Of a stretch of 64,000 bases of DNA, positions 11,006-19,363 are shown piece after piece. The notes beneath the pieces were generated by a model. That model saw only the letters and a program-made list of their open reading frames with translations, was not told the DNA's origin and did no database searches. Numbering within the stretch: position 1 is the first letter of the stretch; each line of letters starts with the position of its first letter. The stretch covers positions 1-64,000 of the forward strand of contig NZ_BBDO01000007.1 in assembly GCF_001316285.1 (NCBI RefSeq), given 5' to 3'. This stretch comes from Vulcanisaeta sp. JCM 16161. GTDB taxonomy: Archaea; Thermoproteota; Thermoprotei; Thermoproteales; Thermocladiaceae. Made by a program: the position numbers and the translations under genes.

Positions 11006-12244
11006 ATGGCAAAGGTAGAAAATCAAATAATAGACTTGACATCACGCTTAATACAAATACCTAGCGTTAATCCTCCTGGTTATACTGTTAACATCGCCGG
11101 TTTTATTAAGGATTGGTTAAACAATCTGGGTTTTAGAAGTGAAGTTAGGGAGTATGCTAAGGATAAGCCCAACGTGATTGCCAGGGTTGGTAGGGGTAAG
11201 CCAGTACTCATACTTAATGGTCACATGGATGTCGTTCCTCCCGGTGATGAGACTAAGTGGGTGTATCCGCCGTTCTCGGGGAAGGTGGTTGAGGGTAGGG
11301 TATACGGTAGGGGTGCCACGGACATGAAGGGCGGATTAGCGTGATTATGACCGTGTTTGCTGAGTTGGCGCCATTGGTCGAGAGGCAGGCTCTGGAACGC
11401 TGATATTCTCGGCAACGGCTGATGAGGAGACCGGCGGTCACCCAGGTGTTGAGGCCTTGGTGAGGGACGGCGTGTTAATCGGCGATGCCGCAATAGTCGC
11501 TGAACCGTCTGGTGGTTTTAGGTATTATATTGGGGAGAAGGGCCTTTGCCAGGTTAAGCTTGTGGCCGTGGGTAGGCCTGCCCATGGTAGTTTGCCAATC
11601 CTCGGTGATAATGCGATTATGAAGTTGGTTAGGGCGATTAATAAGGCTGAGGAGTTAATTAATGAGTTCAATAGGGGCATTAAGTTACCCAGTGAGTTGA
11701 TTGATGCAATTAAGAACTCGGCTGAGGTTTACCTGGAGGCTTCGAGGGCCTCGGGCCTTAATTTAACGCTCAGTGATTTTGAGAGGGTTGTTGGTACTGT
11801 GTCCTTTAATCCAGGCGTTGTTAGGGGTGGTTCGAAGATAAACATGGTCCTGATCACGCAGAGCTTGAACTGGACATGAGGGTTCCACCGGGGGTCTCTC
11901 CGAACCAGGTAATCGATTATTTAAGGAATGGGTTGGGCGGTATGGCGGATGTCGAGGTCTTGGACATAAGCGAGCCGAACTACACAAGCCCTGGTGAGAC
12001 GATTGTAAGGCTTATTCATGAGGGCATTGAGAGGGTTCTTGGTGTCACGCCGAAGCCTATAATAGTGACTGGGGCTACTGACGGTAGGTACCTGAGGGCC
12101 AGGGGCATACCAACGGTTGTTTATGGCCCTGGCGAGTTGGCATTGGCCCATGCATATAATGAGTATGTTACGGTGGAAGACCTACTGAGGACCCACGACG
12201 TGATGGTTTACGCGGTGAAGAGGTTCTTCGGCCTTGAGAAGTAG
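11006..12244 (+). CDS. M20-family peptidase (ArgE/DapE/ACY1-like), multiply frameshifted
   Basis: A zinc metallohydrolase that removes an acyl or terminal amino acid from a peptide-like substrate. ATG 11006 starts a normal N-terminus; NGHMDVVPPGDE carries the metal-binding His and Asp and RGATDMKGG follows. Indels at about 11340 and 11390 interrupt before TADEETGGHPG (catalytic Glu). A further indel at about 11850 precedes ELDMRVPPG. The C-terminal FGATDGR-like stretch (VTGATDGRY) and AHAYNEYV complete the family pattern. The restored length of about 410 residues is typical. Specificity cannot be assigned. Confidence 0.8.
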
Positions 12245-12280
12245 CGCAATTGTTAAGTAATTACTAGTAGTCAAAAGATC

Positions 12281-13006
12281 ATGCCAACCAAATTCCTCTA
12301 TTGGTGGGACTCGTATAAGAGGGAGTTTGACGCGACCGTGGTTAGGATAGATGGTAATAGGGTTTGGCTTGACCAGACGCTCTTCCACCCAAGGAGTGGT
12401 GGGGTTGCCAATGACACGGGCAGGCTCGTTTGGCAGGGTGAGGAGTACGTGGTCAGGGAGGTGGTTAAGGAGGGTGAGGATGCGGTGCATATTCTCGATA
12501 GGGAGCCCAGGTTCAGGGTTGGTGATACGATTCACGGAATAATCGATTGGGACAGGAGGTATAGGTTGATGAGGCTTCACACGGCAACGCACATAATAGC
12601 GGCATTGGCCTATAAGAAGTACAACGCCCTCGTGACCGGCGGCGACATAACCCCTGAGTACGCTAGGGATGATTACAACCTAACCCTGAGCGGTGATGCG
12701 CTTAGAAAGGCGTTTCAGGACTTGATTACGGAGGCCAACGAAGTCGTTAAGAGGGGTATACCAGTGAAGATTTACTTCCTAAAGAGGGAGGAGGCGATGA
12801 AGATACCGGGCATTGTTAAGTTGGCCGAGAGGGAGCCACCGCCTGGTGAGGAGTGGAGGATTGTGGAGATCGAGGGTATTGATATTCAGGCCGATGGTGG
12901 ACCGCATGTGGCTAACACGAGGGAGATTGGGGAGATCGTCTTCCTGAAGTCCGAGAGTAGGGGTAAGGATAAGAAGAGGGTTTACTACACGGTGAAGCCT
13001 GATTAA
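12281..13006 (+). CDS. alaX: Alanyl-tRNA editing protein AlaX (AlaX-M type)
   Basis: A free-standing editing enzyme that hydrolyses Ser- or Gly-tRNA(Ala). The intact 241-residue product has the N-terminal β-domain with LDQTLFHPRSGG (about 31-42), the zinc motif HTATH (about 105-109) and QADGGPHV (about 207-214) that completes the metal site. Length fits the medium AlaX class. It lies 36 bp after the peptidase gene on the same strand. Confidence 0.92.
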   Translation: MPTKFLYWWDSYKREFDATVVRIDGNRVWLDQTLFHPRSGGVANDTGRLVWQGEEYVVREVVKEGEDAVHILDREPRFRVGDTIHGIIDWDRRYRLMRLHTATHIIAALAYKKYNALVTGGDITPEYARDDYNLTLSGDALRKAFQDLITEANEVVKRGIPVKIYFLKREEAMKIPGIVKLAEREPPPGEEWRIVEIEGIDIQADGGPHVANTREIGEIVFLKSESRGKDKKRVYYTVKPD

Positions 13007-13011
13007 ATAAA

Positions 13012-13631
13012 CTACTTCCTCCTCGACCTACTCCTCTTTAGCTCAATTGAGGACCTCACGTAATCAATCATTGAGTATATACCGGAGACCTCCTCGGAAA
13101 ACCCCTTCCTAACCCATAAATTTGCCGAAGCAATCATGTCCTCATTAATACTGCCCAACTCATCGATCAACCTAACCGTGGCCAAACCCCTCGACCTAAG
13201 CAAATTGCTTACCTTCTCCATTATTAACGCCCTGGCCGCATTAACAGTGTCTCTAAGGCCTTAGATACGAAGGATCTGTCCGTGGGCCTAACGAAGTATG
13301 TGGCTGACCTGGCATCCTTATACAGCATCGAGTTCAACTCCCCAACTAATGAAACATCGGGCAGTAGGTATGTGGAGTTATCAACCCTTGGGCATAGAAG
13401 TAACGTTGCCCTCTCCTTAATGAACGAGTATATATGGGTCTCATAACCAGGTATGTCGAAGGTCCATATTACGAGGTCATCCTCATTATTCGTAATAACG
13501 AAGCTATGAAGCACATGATTAATCCTAGGAACCTCACTCACATGAACATCCCTAACATCATTAGGCTGCTTATACCTACCCTCAAAACTCCTTGAGGACA
13601 TCCCACTCGTTACACCAAAGACCACGTACAT
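13012..13631 (-). CDS. Conserved hypothetical protein, frameshifted
   Basis: Not recognised. Two blocks join across an indel at about 13240: the upstream block ends in VSKAL and the restored frame reads DTVNAARALIMEKVSNLLRS into the downstream block. The restored protein of about 206 residues is a soluble α/β-looking N-terminal part with a helical, basic C-terminus ending in an Arg/Ser-rich tail. No motif or membrane segment is seen. It is convergent with alaX, 5 bp away. Confidence 0.6.
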
Positions 13632-13758
13632 CGGGGATTAAATAATCCAGGGGTTTATAAGCTTTACTCTAATAAAAAAATAGAAATAATGCCAAGAATT
13701 ATGTTAAATCAACTAATTAAATATAAATAATGCCAATACTACATGGGAGATGCCGTGC

Positions 13759-13814
13759 TTTGGACCTGGAGAGTCGCCGTAGTTATATAATCACGGCGAC
13801 TCTGCATACCCAAA
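13759..13814 (+). repeat. 56-bp palindromic element, copy 1
   Basis: Layout is TTTGG, six bases (ACCTGG), AGAGTCGCCGT, a 12-base AT-rich centre holding TTATATAA, ACGGCGACTCT, six bases (GCATAC), CCAAA. The two six-base spacers are not complementary and give the element a direction; this copy is taken as forward. It lies between two convergent or tandem minus-strand genes and is not coding. Confidence 0.9.
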
Positions 13815-13850
13815 GACGAAAGTTAATAATCAATTATGCGGGCATGTGGT

Positions 13851-14326
13851 TCAGCACATATTGATTGATTTTGCCAGGATTATCGGTGTTGCGTAACTCT
13901 CTATTACGGCTGCAATGATGAGTAACGAGGCGCCTAGTACTAATTTAGTTGAATTCGCCTTATTGCCTTGCATATACTCATTGCCCGACATGGCGATGAG
14001 CGTGAAGCCCATTAGTTCCAGGACCCGTGAGGGAGTGTGCCCAGGATTGCAATGCATGGGTTTGCCGGCGCAATCATTATTCCGGACACCAGCATTGACA
14101 TGAATAGGGCGATGTATTGAGCGGAGGGAGAAATACCGAGTAGGAAGAGTATTACTGCGAATGAGGAGTTCCTGATTAGTACGAGCCTGAGCAGCGGTAG
14201 GCCATAAAGGCCAAGTGAGGGCTTGTAGGAAAACCGCGTCCCGAGCACGGCGTGGTAGGCATAACCAAGCATTAATCCGAGCAGTGCCGATAATGCGTAG
14301 GCCCAAGACCTGCCTAGGCCGGCCAT
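13851..14326 (-). CDS. SpoIIM-family (DUF95) membrane protein, frameshifted
   Basis: An integral membrane protein of the stage II sporulation M family, which archaea carry without sporulating; the role is unknown. Helices run through SYKPSLGLYGLPLLRLVLIR and MLVSGIMIAPANPCIAILG. An indel at about 14028 is crossed inside the family signature, restored as LGTLPHGVLELMG, and the protein then ends with a hydrophobic helix before TAG-type stop 13851. ATG 14326 overlaps the stop of the upstream protease gene by 13 bp, so both are one operon. Confidence 0.7.
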
Positions 14327-15815
14327 AGGTGCGTTAGGAGTATGAGGGCGTTTACGGAAATAAACACGGCATAAACCGCCGCAGTACTCATCAATGCCCC
14401 ACGCCCAATGTAGTGCCTAATCACCAGGTAATTCACCACGAAGCCCACGGCATAGATGACGTAGGGGGCGTAGGGCTTATGAGGAGGGAAGCCGCGGAGG
14501 ACGCTACGGAGAGTATGTAGATCCCCGAGACGAGCGTGGATAGGTTCATCAAGCCCCTACTAAGAAGTTGGGGTTTAGCTATTGCCCTAATGATGGGCCT
14601 AATTATCAATCCGAGGAGGAAGATCACGACGAAGGAGGTGAGTATCGAGGTGACGGCGACTACTGGCGGTAGGTAATCACTCAAGAACCAACCAGGCACC
14701 TTACCAAGCAAGCCCCTATCAAGCAATGCCACGCTAAATACGTAGAGTGGGGCTGAGGATAATAAACCAAAGACCAGGGGGAACTCCCAGGGAGCATGAG
14801 GGGCGATTGGATCGCCATAAACAAGCACCAAGTCACGCCTACCAGTATGAGTAATGCGCGAGTACAACTCACGTAACTCACGTATGGGATGCGGGAATGA
14901 CGCCAGCATCATACCCTTAAGCCTTAAATATGCATCCCAAGCTCTAGGACCCATCGCCTTATACGCGCCATAATCTGCATGAACCTCAAAAACCCTCAAC
15001 ATCATGATAATGAAGGCCGTGATGGCGAGTAACAGGACAGTCGACATTGTAATAACATAAATAAACAAGTTGCTCCTGAACTTAATTATTGTAAACACGA
15101 TCAGGCTCATCGGTATAGTTAGTAATGAAAATACAACCCAAAGCTTCGCATTAGCTTTATCATTATAATGGGTTAATTCATGATTGTAGATGAGTTCGTA
15201 GATATCGCCATCACCACCAACAATGACTCTGGCAAATGTAAGTGAACCAATTACCATACCTAAAGGAGCATTAACACGTATTAGCCAGGAATCCTCATTA
15301 AATAAGTAACTGAGGTATCCAGTTAATTTATTAATAAGGCGAAGCATGGCATCCGCAGTAAATAACCCCATCAGGAAGATAATGGGTGATGATAATGAAG
15401 TAACTATGGCTGTTGTTAAATTATTATCGTAGTAAGTTAAAAATAACCATAGAGCAAGTCCGTAAATGGTTGATGCGATGGCAGTAATCAAGATCACGGT
15501 TAGCATCGCCTTAATGGCTATTTGATCATTCCCAGACAATCTACTTGGAATCCCTTTCTGAACTCCCTTGTCAATCATTACTTCTTCTTGTCCATAGGAT
15601 TTTGTGATATTGCGGGTTTTTAGGACAATGTCCATGATAATACCGGCGAGTATAAGGATGACGCCAGTTATGATTACGTAGTTTAAAAGTACCTTATGCC
15701 CAGTCTCATACATTAGAAGGGCGATTATGATAATTATGGGGATAACGTAACGAATCACTTGAGACAAAATGATTAAGGAGGAACCACCTTTTCTATTTTT
15801 AATGGTATTCATCAC
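14314..15815 (-). CDS. M48-like membrane zinc metalloprotease, frameshifted near the 3' end
   Basis: A putative membrane-embedded protease of the HtpX/Ste24 type. The zinc motif HELTH lies at about residues 212-216 (YNHELTHYND), with VFEVHADYGA at about 276-285 as the likely third-ligand region. At least eight hydrophobic helices surround it. An indel at about 14475 shifts the tail to YAPYVIYAVGFVVNYLVI and then a stop at 14314-14316. It is followed in the same operon by the SpoIIM-like protein, a pairing also seen in bacteria with membrane proteases; function here is inferred. Confidence 0.7.
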
Positions 15816-15832
15816 TTAGTACACCACCTTAA

Positions 15833-16096
15833 TTAAGCTGCACCAATGCCCGTGAGTATTAATGCGGCAGTAAGAATAATAAGCGCAGTCGCTAATTGTT
15901 GATTTCCGCTCATGACGGCCATGCCATCAAGTAAGAGCATGTACGGCATAAAGTAATCTATGAAAACAGCCACAACGGCAGCCGCATAGGACGCCCACAA
16001 GGCTGCGGCTATCATCGGCATGAAGTTCGCTAGCACCACTATTAATACCAGCGCTAGTCCCGCTGTCGTGATTTCCCTTCTCACTTCGGTTTTCAT
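15833..16096 (-). CDS. Small hypothetical membrane protein
   Basis: An 87-residue product with three hydrophobic segments (LALVLIVVLANFMPMIAAAL, YAAAVVAVFIDYFMPYMLLL and LATALIILTAALILTGI). It has no recognised family. It starts the minus-strand run that continues 17 bp later with the M48-like protease and the SpoIIM-like gene, so it may be a small partner of these. The upstream 265 bp is AT-rich. Confidence 0.6.
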   Translation of the reverse strand: MKTEVRREITTAGLALVLIVVLANFMPMIAAALWASYAAAVVAVFIDYFMPYMLLLDGMAVMSGNQQLATALIILTAALILTGIGAA

Positions 16097-16332
16097 TATC
16101 TCACCTTAATTACTTATTCTTAATCGATATATATATTTCGGCCTCGTTCTACGTAGTATATTGTTTAGTCTTTATTACCTATTTAGTAAATATTATTTTG
16201 TATTATTTAGAGTTAATTGATTATTGTTTATTCATTTCTGCTATTTATGCAGCATTTATTCTATTTACCTGGGCATTACTGTGATTATTTTGTAATCGTG
16301 AATTAGCCTAAATCACGCATCATTGGGCAAGG

Positions 16333-16340
16333 TTTTTAAT
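16333..16340 (+). promoter_or_regulatory. TATA-like box of the 49-aa/retropepsin-like gene pair
   Basis: TTTTTAAT lies 20 bp before the GTG at 16361, consistent with a leaderless transcript. The 27-bp segment 16332-16358 containing it is missing from the duplicated copy at 18.3 kb. Confidence 0.5.
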
Positions 16341-16360
16341 CCCTGACCCTTAATTACCCT

Positions 16361-16510
16361 GTGGATGAGTATTTCCTCGAATTGATTAGGAAGCGTAGGA
16401 TGGGTATGAGGAAGCTTGGCTACATGAGGAGGAAGGCTGTGTTGGCTAGGTTGGTCCCGGTGGAGGAGCATGGCGGTGAGGGTGAGGGTAAGGCTGAGGA
16501 GCGGGGATAG
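16361..16510 (+). CDS. Small basic hypothetical protein, 49 aa
   Basis: GTG 16361 encodes a basic N-terminal helix (DEYFLELIRKRRMGMRKLGY) and an acidic Gly/Glu-rich tail. Coding status is supported by a second copy at 18323-18415 with mostly synonymous or conservative changes. It overlaps the next gene by 41 bp in a different frame. A small charged protein translated ahead of an overlapping partner resembles an antitoxin or adaptor arrangement, but no family is recognised. Confidence 0.55.
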   Translation: MDEYFLELIRKRRMGMRKLGYMRRKAVLARLVPVEEHGGEGEGKAEERG

Positions 16511-16889
16511 GGAGGTCGTTACGTCTGCCGTGATTAATACGGGCTTCGAAACCGATACCCCGGACATTGCAATACCCACACCGCTAGCTAGGTTGCTCGG
16601 TCTATGGCCTCCCAGGGATGGCGAGTTGGTGAGCCTCGAGACTGGTGGTGGGGATACGGAGGCCTACCTATTGGGCAGCGCCGTGGCGCTGAGCCTCGTG
16701 CTTGAGGATAGGGCCGTGGGGCCCATAATCGTTAACGCCATTATAAACCCAAACATAGGTGAGGTACTCATTAGTGATTATGTAACGGCCCAACTCGGCA
16801 TTGTGATACTAAATGCAAAGGAGGGCCTATGGAGATTAATGGACGAGGATAGGGTAAGGAGGAGCGTGGAGCCAACCTACTGGTTGTAA
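16470..16889 (+). CDS. Retropepsin-like (clan AA) protein with NTG instead of DTG
   Basis: A 139-residue product that resembles single-domain retropepsin-like proteins found in many archaea: residues about 22-40 read AVINTGFETDTPDIAIPTP, where the usual catalytic DTG is NTG, and IGEVLISDYVTAQLGIVIL near the C-terminus matches the second conserved strand. With Asn for Asp, protease activity is doubtful. The biological role of this archaeal group is not known to me. The gene overlaps the 49-aa gene by 41 bp, and copy 2 of the palindrome begins 30 bp after its stop. Confidence 0.6.
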   Translation: MAVRVRVRLRSGDREVVTSAVINTGFETDTPDIAIPTPLARLLGLWPPRDGELVSLETGGGDTEAYLLGSAVALSLVLEDRAVGPIIVNAIINPNIGEVLISDYVTAQLGIVILNAKEGLWRLMDEDRVRRSVEPTYWL

Positions 16890-16918
16890 CCGTCCTCGTT
16901 TAGTGAGCCTGGTCGTGC

Positions 16919-16973
16919 TTTGGGTGTGTAGAGTCGCGTAATTATATAATTACGGCGACTCTCCAGATCCAAA
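16919..16973 (-). repeat. 56-bp palindromic element, copy 2 (inverted, 55 bp)
   Basis: Same layout as copy 1, but the left spacer is GTGTGT and the right is CCAGAT, the reverse complements of the right and left spacers of copy 3. It is therefore in the opposite direction. One C is missing from the left arm (AGAGTCGCGT). It abuts the 3' end of the ATPase remnant at 16994. Confidence 0.9.
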
Positions 16974-16993
16974 ATATGCAAAGTATGTTATGT

Positions 16994-17987
16994 TTATGTT
17001 AATAATTGTTTCATTACTGCTTGGTAAATGGGTAATTGCCATGCGTAGTACTCGCCTATTCCGAGTTCCTGGTCTTTGGGTATTTTTACATTTCCGATGG
17101 TTTCAACCCATTTGTAAATTATTAGGTTATTTCTCGTTAGTATCTCACTTAGTTCCATTAATTTGGCGGTCGGTTCCTGTTGAATTATGTCTGAGTCATT
17201 TACTACCTCCATTAATTCTCTCGTTAATCCCCTACCCCTGATCTCACTAATTACCGGCATGAGCTTTCCATAACTGAATTCTTATATGCAGTTAGGTTCC
17301 AATTGAAGGTGACGGCCAATTCCCAAAGCGCCCTTGGATTACCACCCTGCAATGACCAGACCTCCTCAAAATCCAGCCCAGTTGGTGGGTTGAGGGATTC
17401 GTATAATTCCCTAAAGGGTTCCTTATCGAGATTCCAAATCAACCTGGTGACCAGGTAATTATGCCTAAACAATAGTCTTAGGCTTTCACCTTCCGATGTC
17501 GTGGCGATAATATTTATGGCTCTGGCTTATACTCACTCATAAACCTCTGCATGTACTCATAAAGCCACTTAATATACCATTCAATGTTCCCAAGGCCCAT
17601 CGACCTAGCAACATCATCGATTGCCAGAAGAACGTACTTACCATCAAATCTACTTCTCACAGCCCTCTCGATTATTAAGGTAATGACCCTAGCCAACGCC
17701 TTACCAACACCCTCACTAATGAAGCCGCTTACCAACTCCCTAACAACATCCATGATTAGCTCAACATTTGAGGAAACAAGCAATGCCTTACTCAAGTCAA
17801 TACCTTCGGTAACGTCGACATAAATTGCAATGCCATCATCTCTAAAGCAGTCTCGTCTTACCACAACCCTCGGGACCATAGGTATATACGAGGCGCGTAT
17901 CTAAAACTCGAAGCCCAATCCCTAAGCCAGGTAATTTCCGTGACCCTATCAACGAACCTAGCTCCACAGTCCCCAAATAATCCTCAT
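16994..17987 (-). pseudogene. Broken archaeal P-loop ATPase (same family as the 60.5-63.6 kb genes)
   Basis: Pieces in several frames line up in order with the intact ATPases at 60.5 and 62.5 kb: RFVDRVTEITWLRDWA, Walker A YGPEGCGKT at about 17880-17910, Walker B YVLLAIDDVARS, TSEGESLR, LQGGNPRALWEL (counterpart of LTGGNP), and a tail ELGIGEYYAWQLPIYQAVMK matching ELGIGRYVAWQSPLHREAVK. At least four indels break it. It is exactly framed by palindrome copies 2 and 3, which face opposite ways. Decay is likelier here than in the housekeeping genes, but sequence error may contribute. Confidence 0.7.
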
Positions 17988-18022
17988 CAACGACCCCTTA
18001 AAATACATTAAATAAGTCATAT

Positions 18023-18078
18023 TTTGGATCTGGAGAGTCGCCGTAATTATATAATCACGGCGACTCTACACACCCAAA
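18023..18078 (+). repeat. 56-bp palindromic element, copy 3
   Basis: TTTGG, ATCTGG, AGAGTCGCCGT, centre AATTATATAATC, ACGGCGACTCT, ACACAC, CCAAA. It is forward like copies 1 and 4 and lies 35 bp upstream of the start of the ATPase remnant. With copy 2 it forms an inverted pair around that gene. Confidence 0.9.
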
Positions 18079-18322
18079 GCATGGAATAAATTAATATATC
18101 AGGGTCTCGCATGCAATTATTGATTTAGTGTTATGTACTCTTTATTATGGCTTCGGTGTGGCTTTTAGAATTAGTCTGGCTATGCCTAATTTTACCGTTG
18201 CGAGGAAGATAACTACGTACCGCATTATTTAATGGGATTCCAAGTAGAAGGCGCTATGTTTGCTATGAATCTAAACCCTGCATCATTATTTAGCTTAAAT
18301 TACGTATCATTGGGCAAGATCT

Positions 18323-18415
18323 GTGGATGAGTATTTCCTTGAGTTGATTAAGAGGCATATGAGAAAGCTTGGCTACGTGAGAGAGAAGGTCATGTTGACT
18401 AGGTTGACCGGGTAG
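18323..18415 (+). pseudogene. Truncated duplicate of the 49-aa basic gene
   Basis: GTG 18323 opens DEYFLELIKRHMRKLGYVRE, clearly a copy of the gene at 16361, and stops after 30 residues. Similarity begins upstream at CATTGGGCAAG, but 25 bp including the TATA-like box are missing and the retropepsin-like partner is absent. It is probably silent. The preceding 18079-18322 contains no gene that I can support. Confidence 0.6.
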
Positions 18416-18498
18416 GGGTGTGCTGTGGTATAGGGAATGAGTAGGAGAAGAGTCCTTGTTGGTACTTGGTCTTTGATTTAATTTCAATTACTAATTAA

Positions 18499-18585
18499 GT
18501 TTCAATCACAAAACAAAATGCGGATAAGCACTCCGTGAGGTTTCACGTCTGTTTCACAATTCAGTTTCACAAAAGCCCTTAAAAG
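18499..18585 (+). promoter_or_regulatory. Four GTTTCA motifs and a TATA-like box upstream of the AbrB-like gene
   Basis: GTTTCA starts at 18499, 18540, 18551 and 18564, followed by TATA-like CTTAAAAG at 18578-18585, 24 bp before ATG 18610. The last three motifs are spaced 11 and 13 bp, close to one DNA turn. This suggests operator sites, perhaps for autoregulation. Confidence 0.45.
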
Positions 18586-18609
18586 ATCATTAGGGCTACG
18601 GCAAAGTTG

Positions 18610-18947
18610 ATGACATTCACAGAGGAGATTAGGGTTGGTAGGGGGGTTTACCAATAGATGACTTACCGTACTCAATCAAGGTTTACATAAATAACCAAGT
18701 ACTAGTACCAGCAAACCTAGTTAGGTCCCTAGGGCTTGACAAGGTTAAGTACGTTGATGTGGTTCTTGAACATAACGGGCAAAAGATAGAGATTAATAAC
18801 GTCAAACTCCTGAGGACTAGGCACACCGCATCAAGGCAATTCACAATACCGAGGGAGGTCAGGGAGAGGTACGGGATAAAACCATTCGATGATGTGATAA
18901 TACACATGATAATACCAAAGCAGGTCTCACCACAATTTAAGAATTAA
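18610..18947 (+). CDS. AbrB/SpoVT-like DNA-binding protein, frameshifted
   Basis: A probable swapped-hairpin (AbrB-like) transcription factor of about 112 residues. ATG 18610 reads TFTEEIRVGRG; an indel in a run of six G at about 18642 shifts to PIDDLPYSIKVYINNQVLVP. The C-terminal RQFTIPREVRERYGIKPFDD is a classic AbrB half-site domain, and the N-terminal YINNQVLVPANLVRSLGLDK looks like a second, diverged one. It stands alone between the truncated small gene and palindrome copy 4. Confidence 0.65.
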
Positions 18948-19031
18948 AATAGCAGCCAAAGCCCTAAATCAACGCTCAAACGCACCTCATTCATTATCAT
19001 CATAATGGTAATACCATGTGGTTTCGCCGCA

Positions 19032-19087
19032 TTTGGACCTGGAGAGTCGCCGTGTATATAGAATTGCGGCGACTCTACATATTCAAA
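19032..19087 (+). repeat. 56-bp palindromic element, copy 4
   Basis: TTTGG, ACCTGG, AGAGTCGCCGT, centre GTATATAGAATT, GCGGCGACTCT, ACATAT, TCAAA. It is forward and the most diverged copy: the centre has lost TTATATAA symmetry and one arm base and one outer base are changed. Confidence 0.88.
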
Positions 19088-19279
19088 GCATGGCCAAGCC
19101 TACTAGGTAGAGACGGCTATGACCACACATCTATCAATTTCCTCAGGTTCTCACGCATTTAGTGTCATAATGCCGAGTTTGGACGTTACGTAATCATTAA
19201 TGAGAGTCTTGCCTATTTTTTGAGTTTATAATGGCGTTAACGATTATAGACTTAAAAGTTGGTTCACTCAGTAAATCAT

Positions 19280-19332
19280 TGATGATGAGGCGGTTGGGTC
19301 ATGAGTAGTGATTGGAATCGCATGGTCTGAAA
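19280..19332 (+). ncRNA. Candidate C/D-box-like sRNA
   Basis: A C-box match ATGATGA at 19282-19288 and a D-box CTGA at 19327-19330 enclose a 38-nt span with weak internal boxes (ATGA at 19301, GTGATTG at 19308). A TATA-like ACTTAAAAG at 19250-19258 sits about 25 bp upstream, separate from the likely coaBC promoter (CTTAATAATC at 19336). Internal boxes are imperfect and no target was identified. Confidence 0.3.
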
Positions 19333-19363
19333 TAACTTAATAATCGGTGGCTTCCCAGTAATT

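Noticed and set aside
16919..18078. Calling the palindrome-flanked unit an insertion sequence
   Set aside because: No transposase motif is visible and target duplications could not be seen, so it is reported only as a candidate mobile unit.
18490..18580. Repeated GTTTCA units resembling the start of a CRISPR array
   Set aside because: The repeated unit is only 6-8 bases and spacing is 11-41 bp; there is no long direct repeat, so an operator-like cluster is more likely.
13759..19087. The 56-bp palindromes as simple transcription terminators
   Set aside because: Archaeal terminators are mainly T-runs; these lack a T-run, have directional spacers and occur only in one island.
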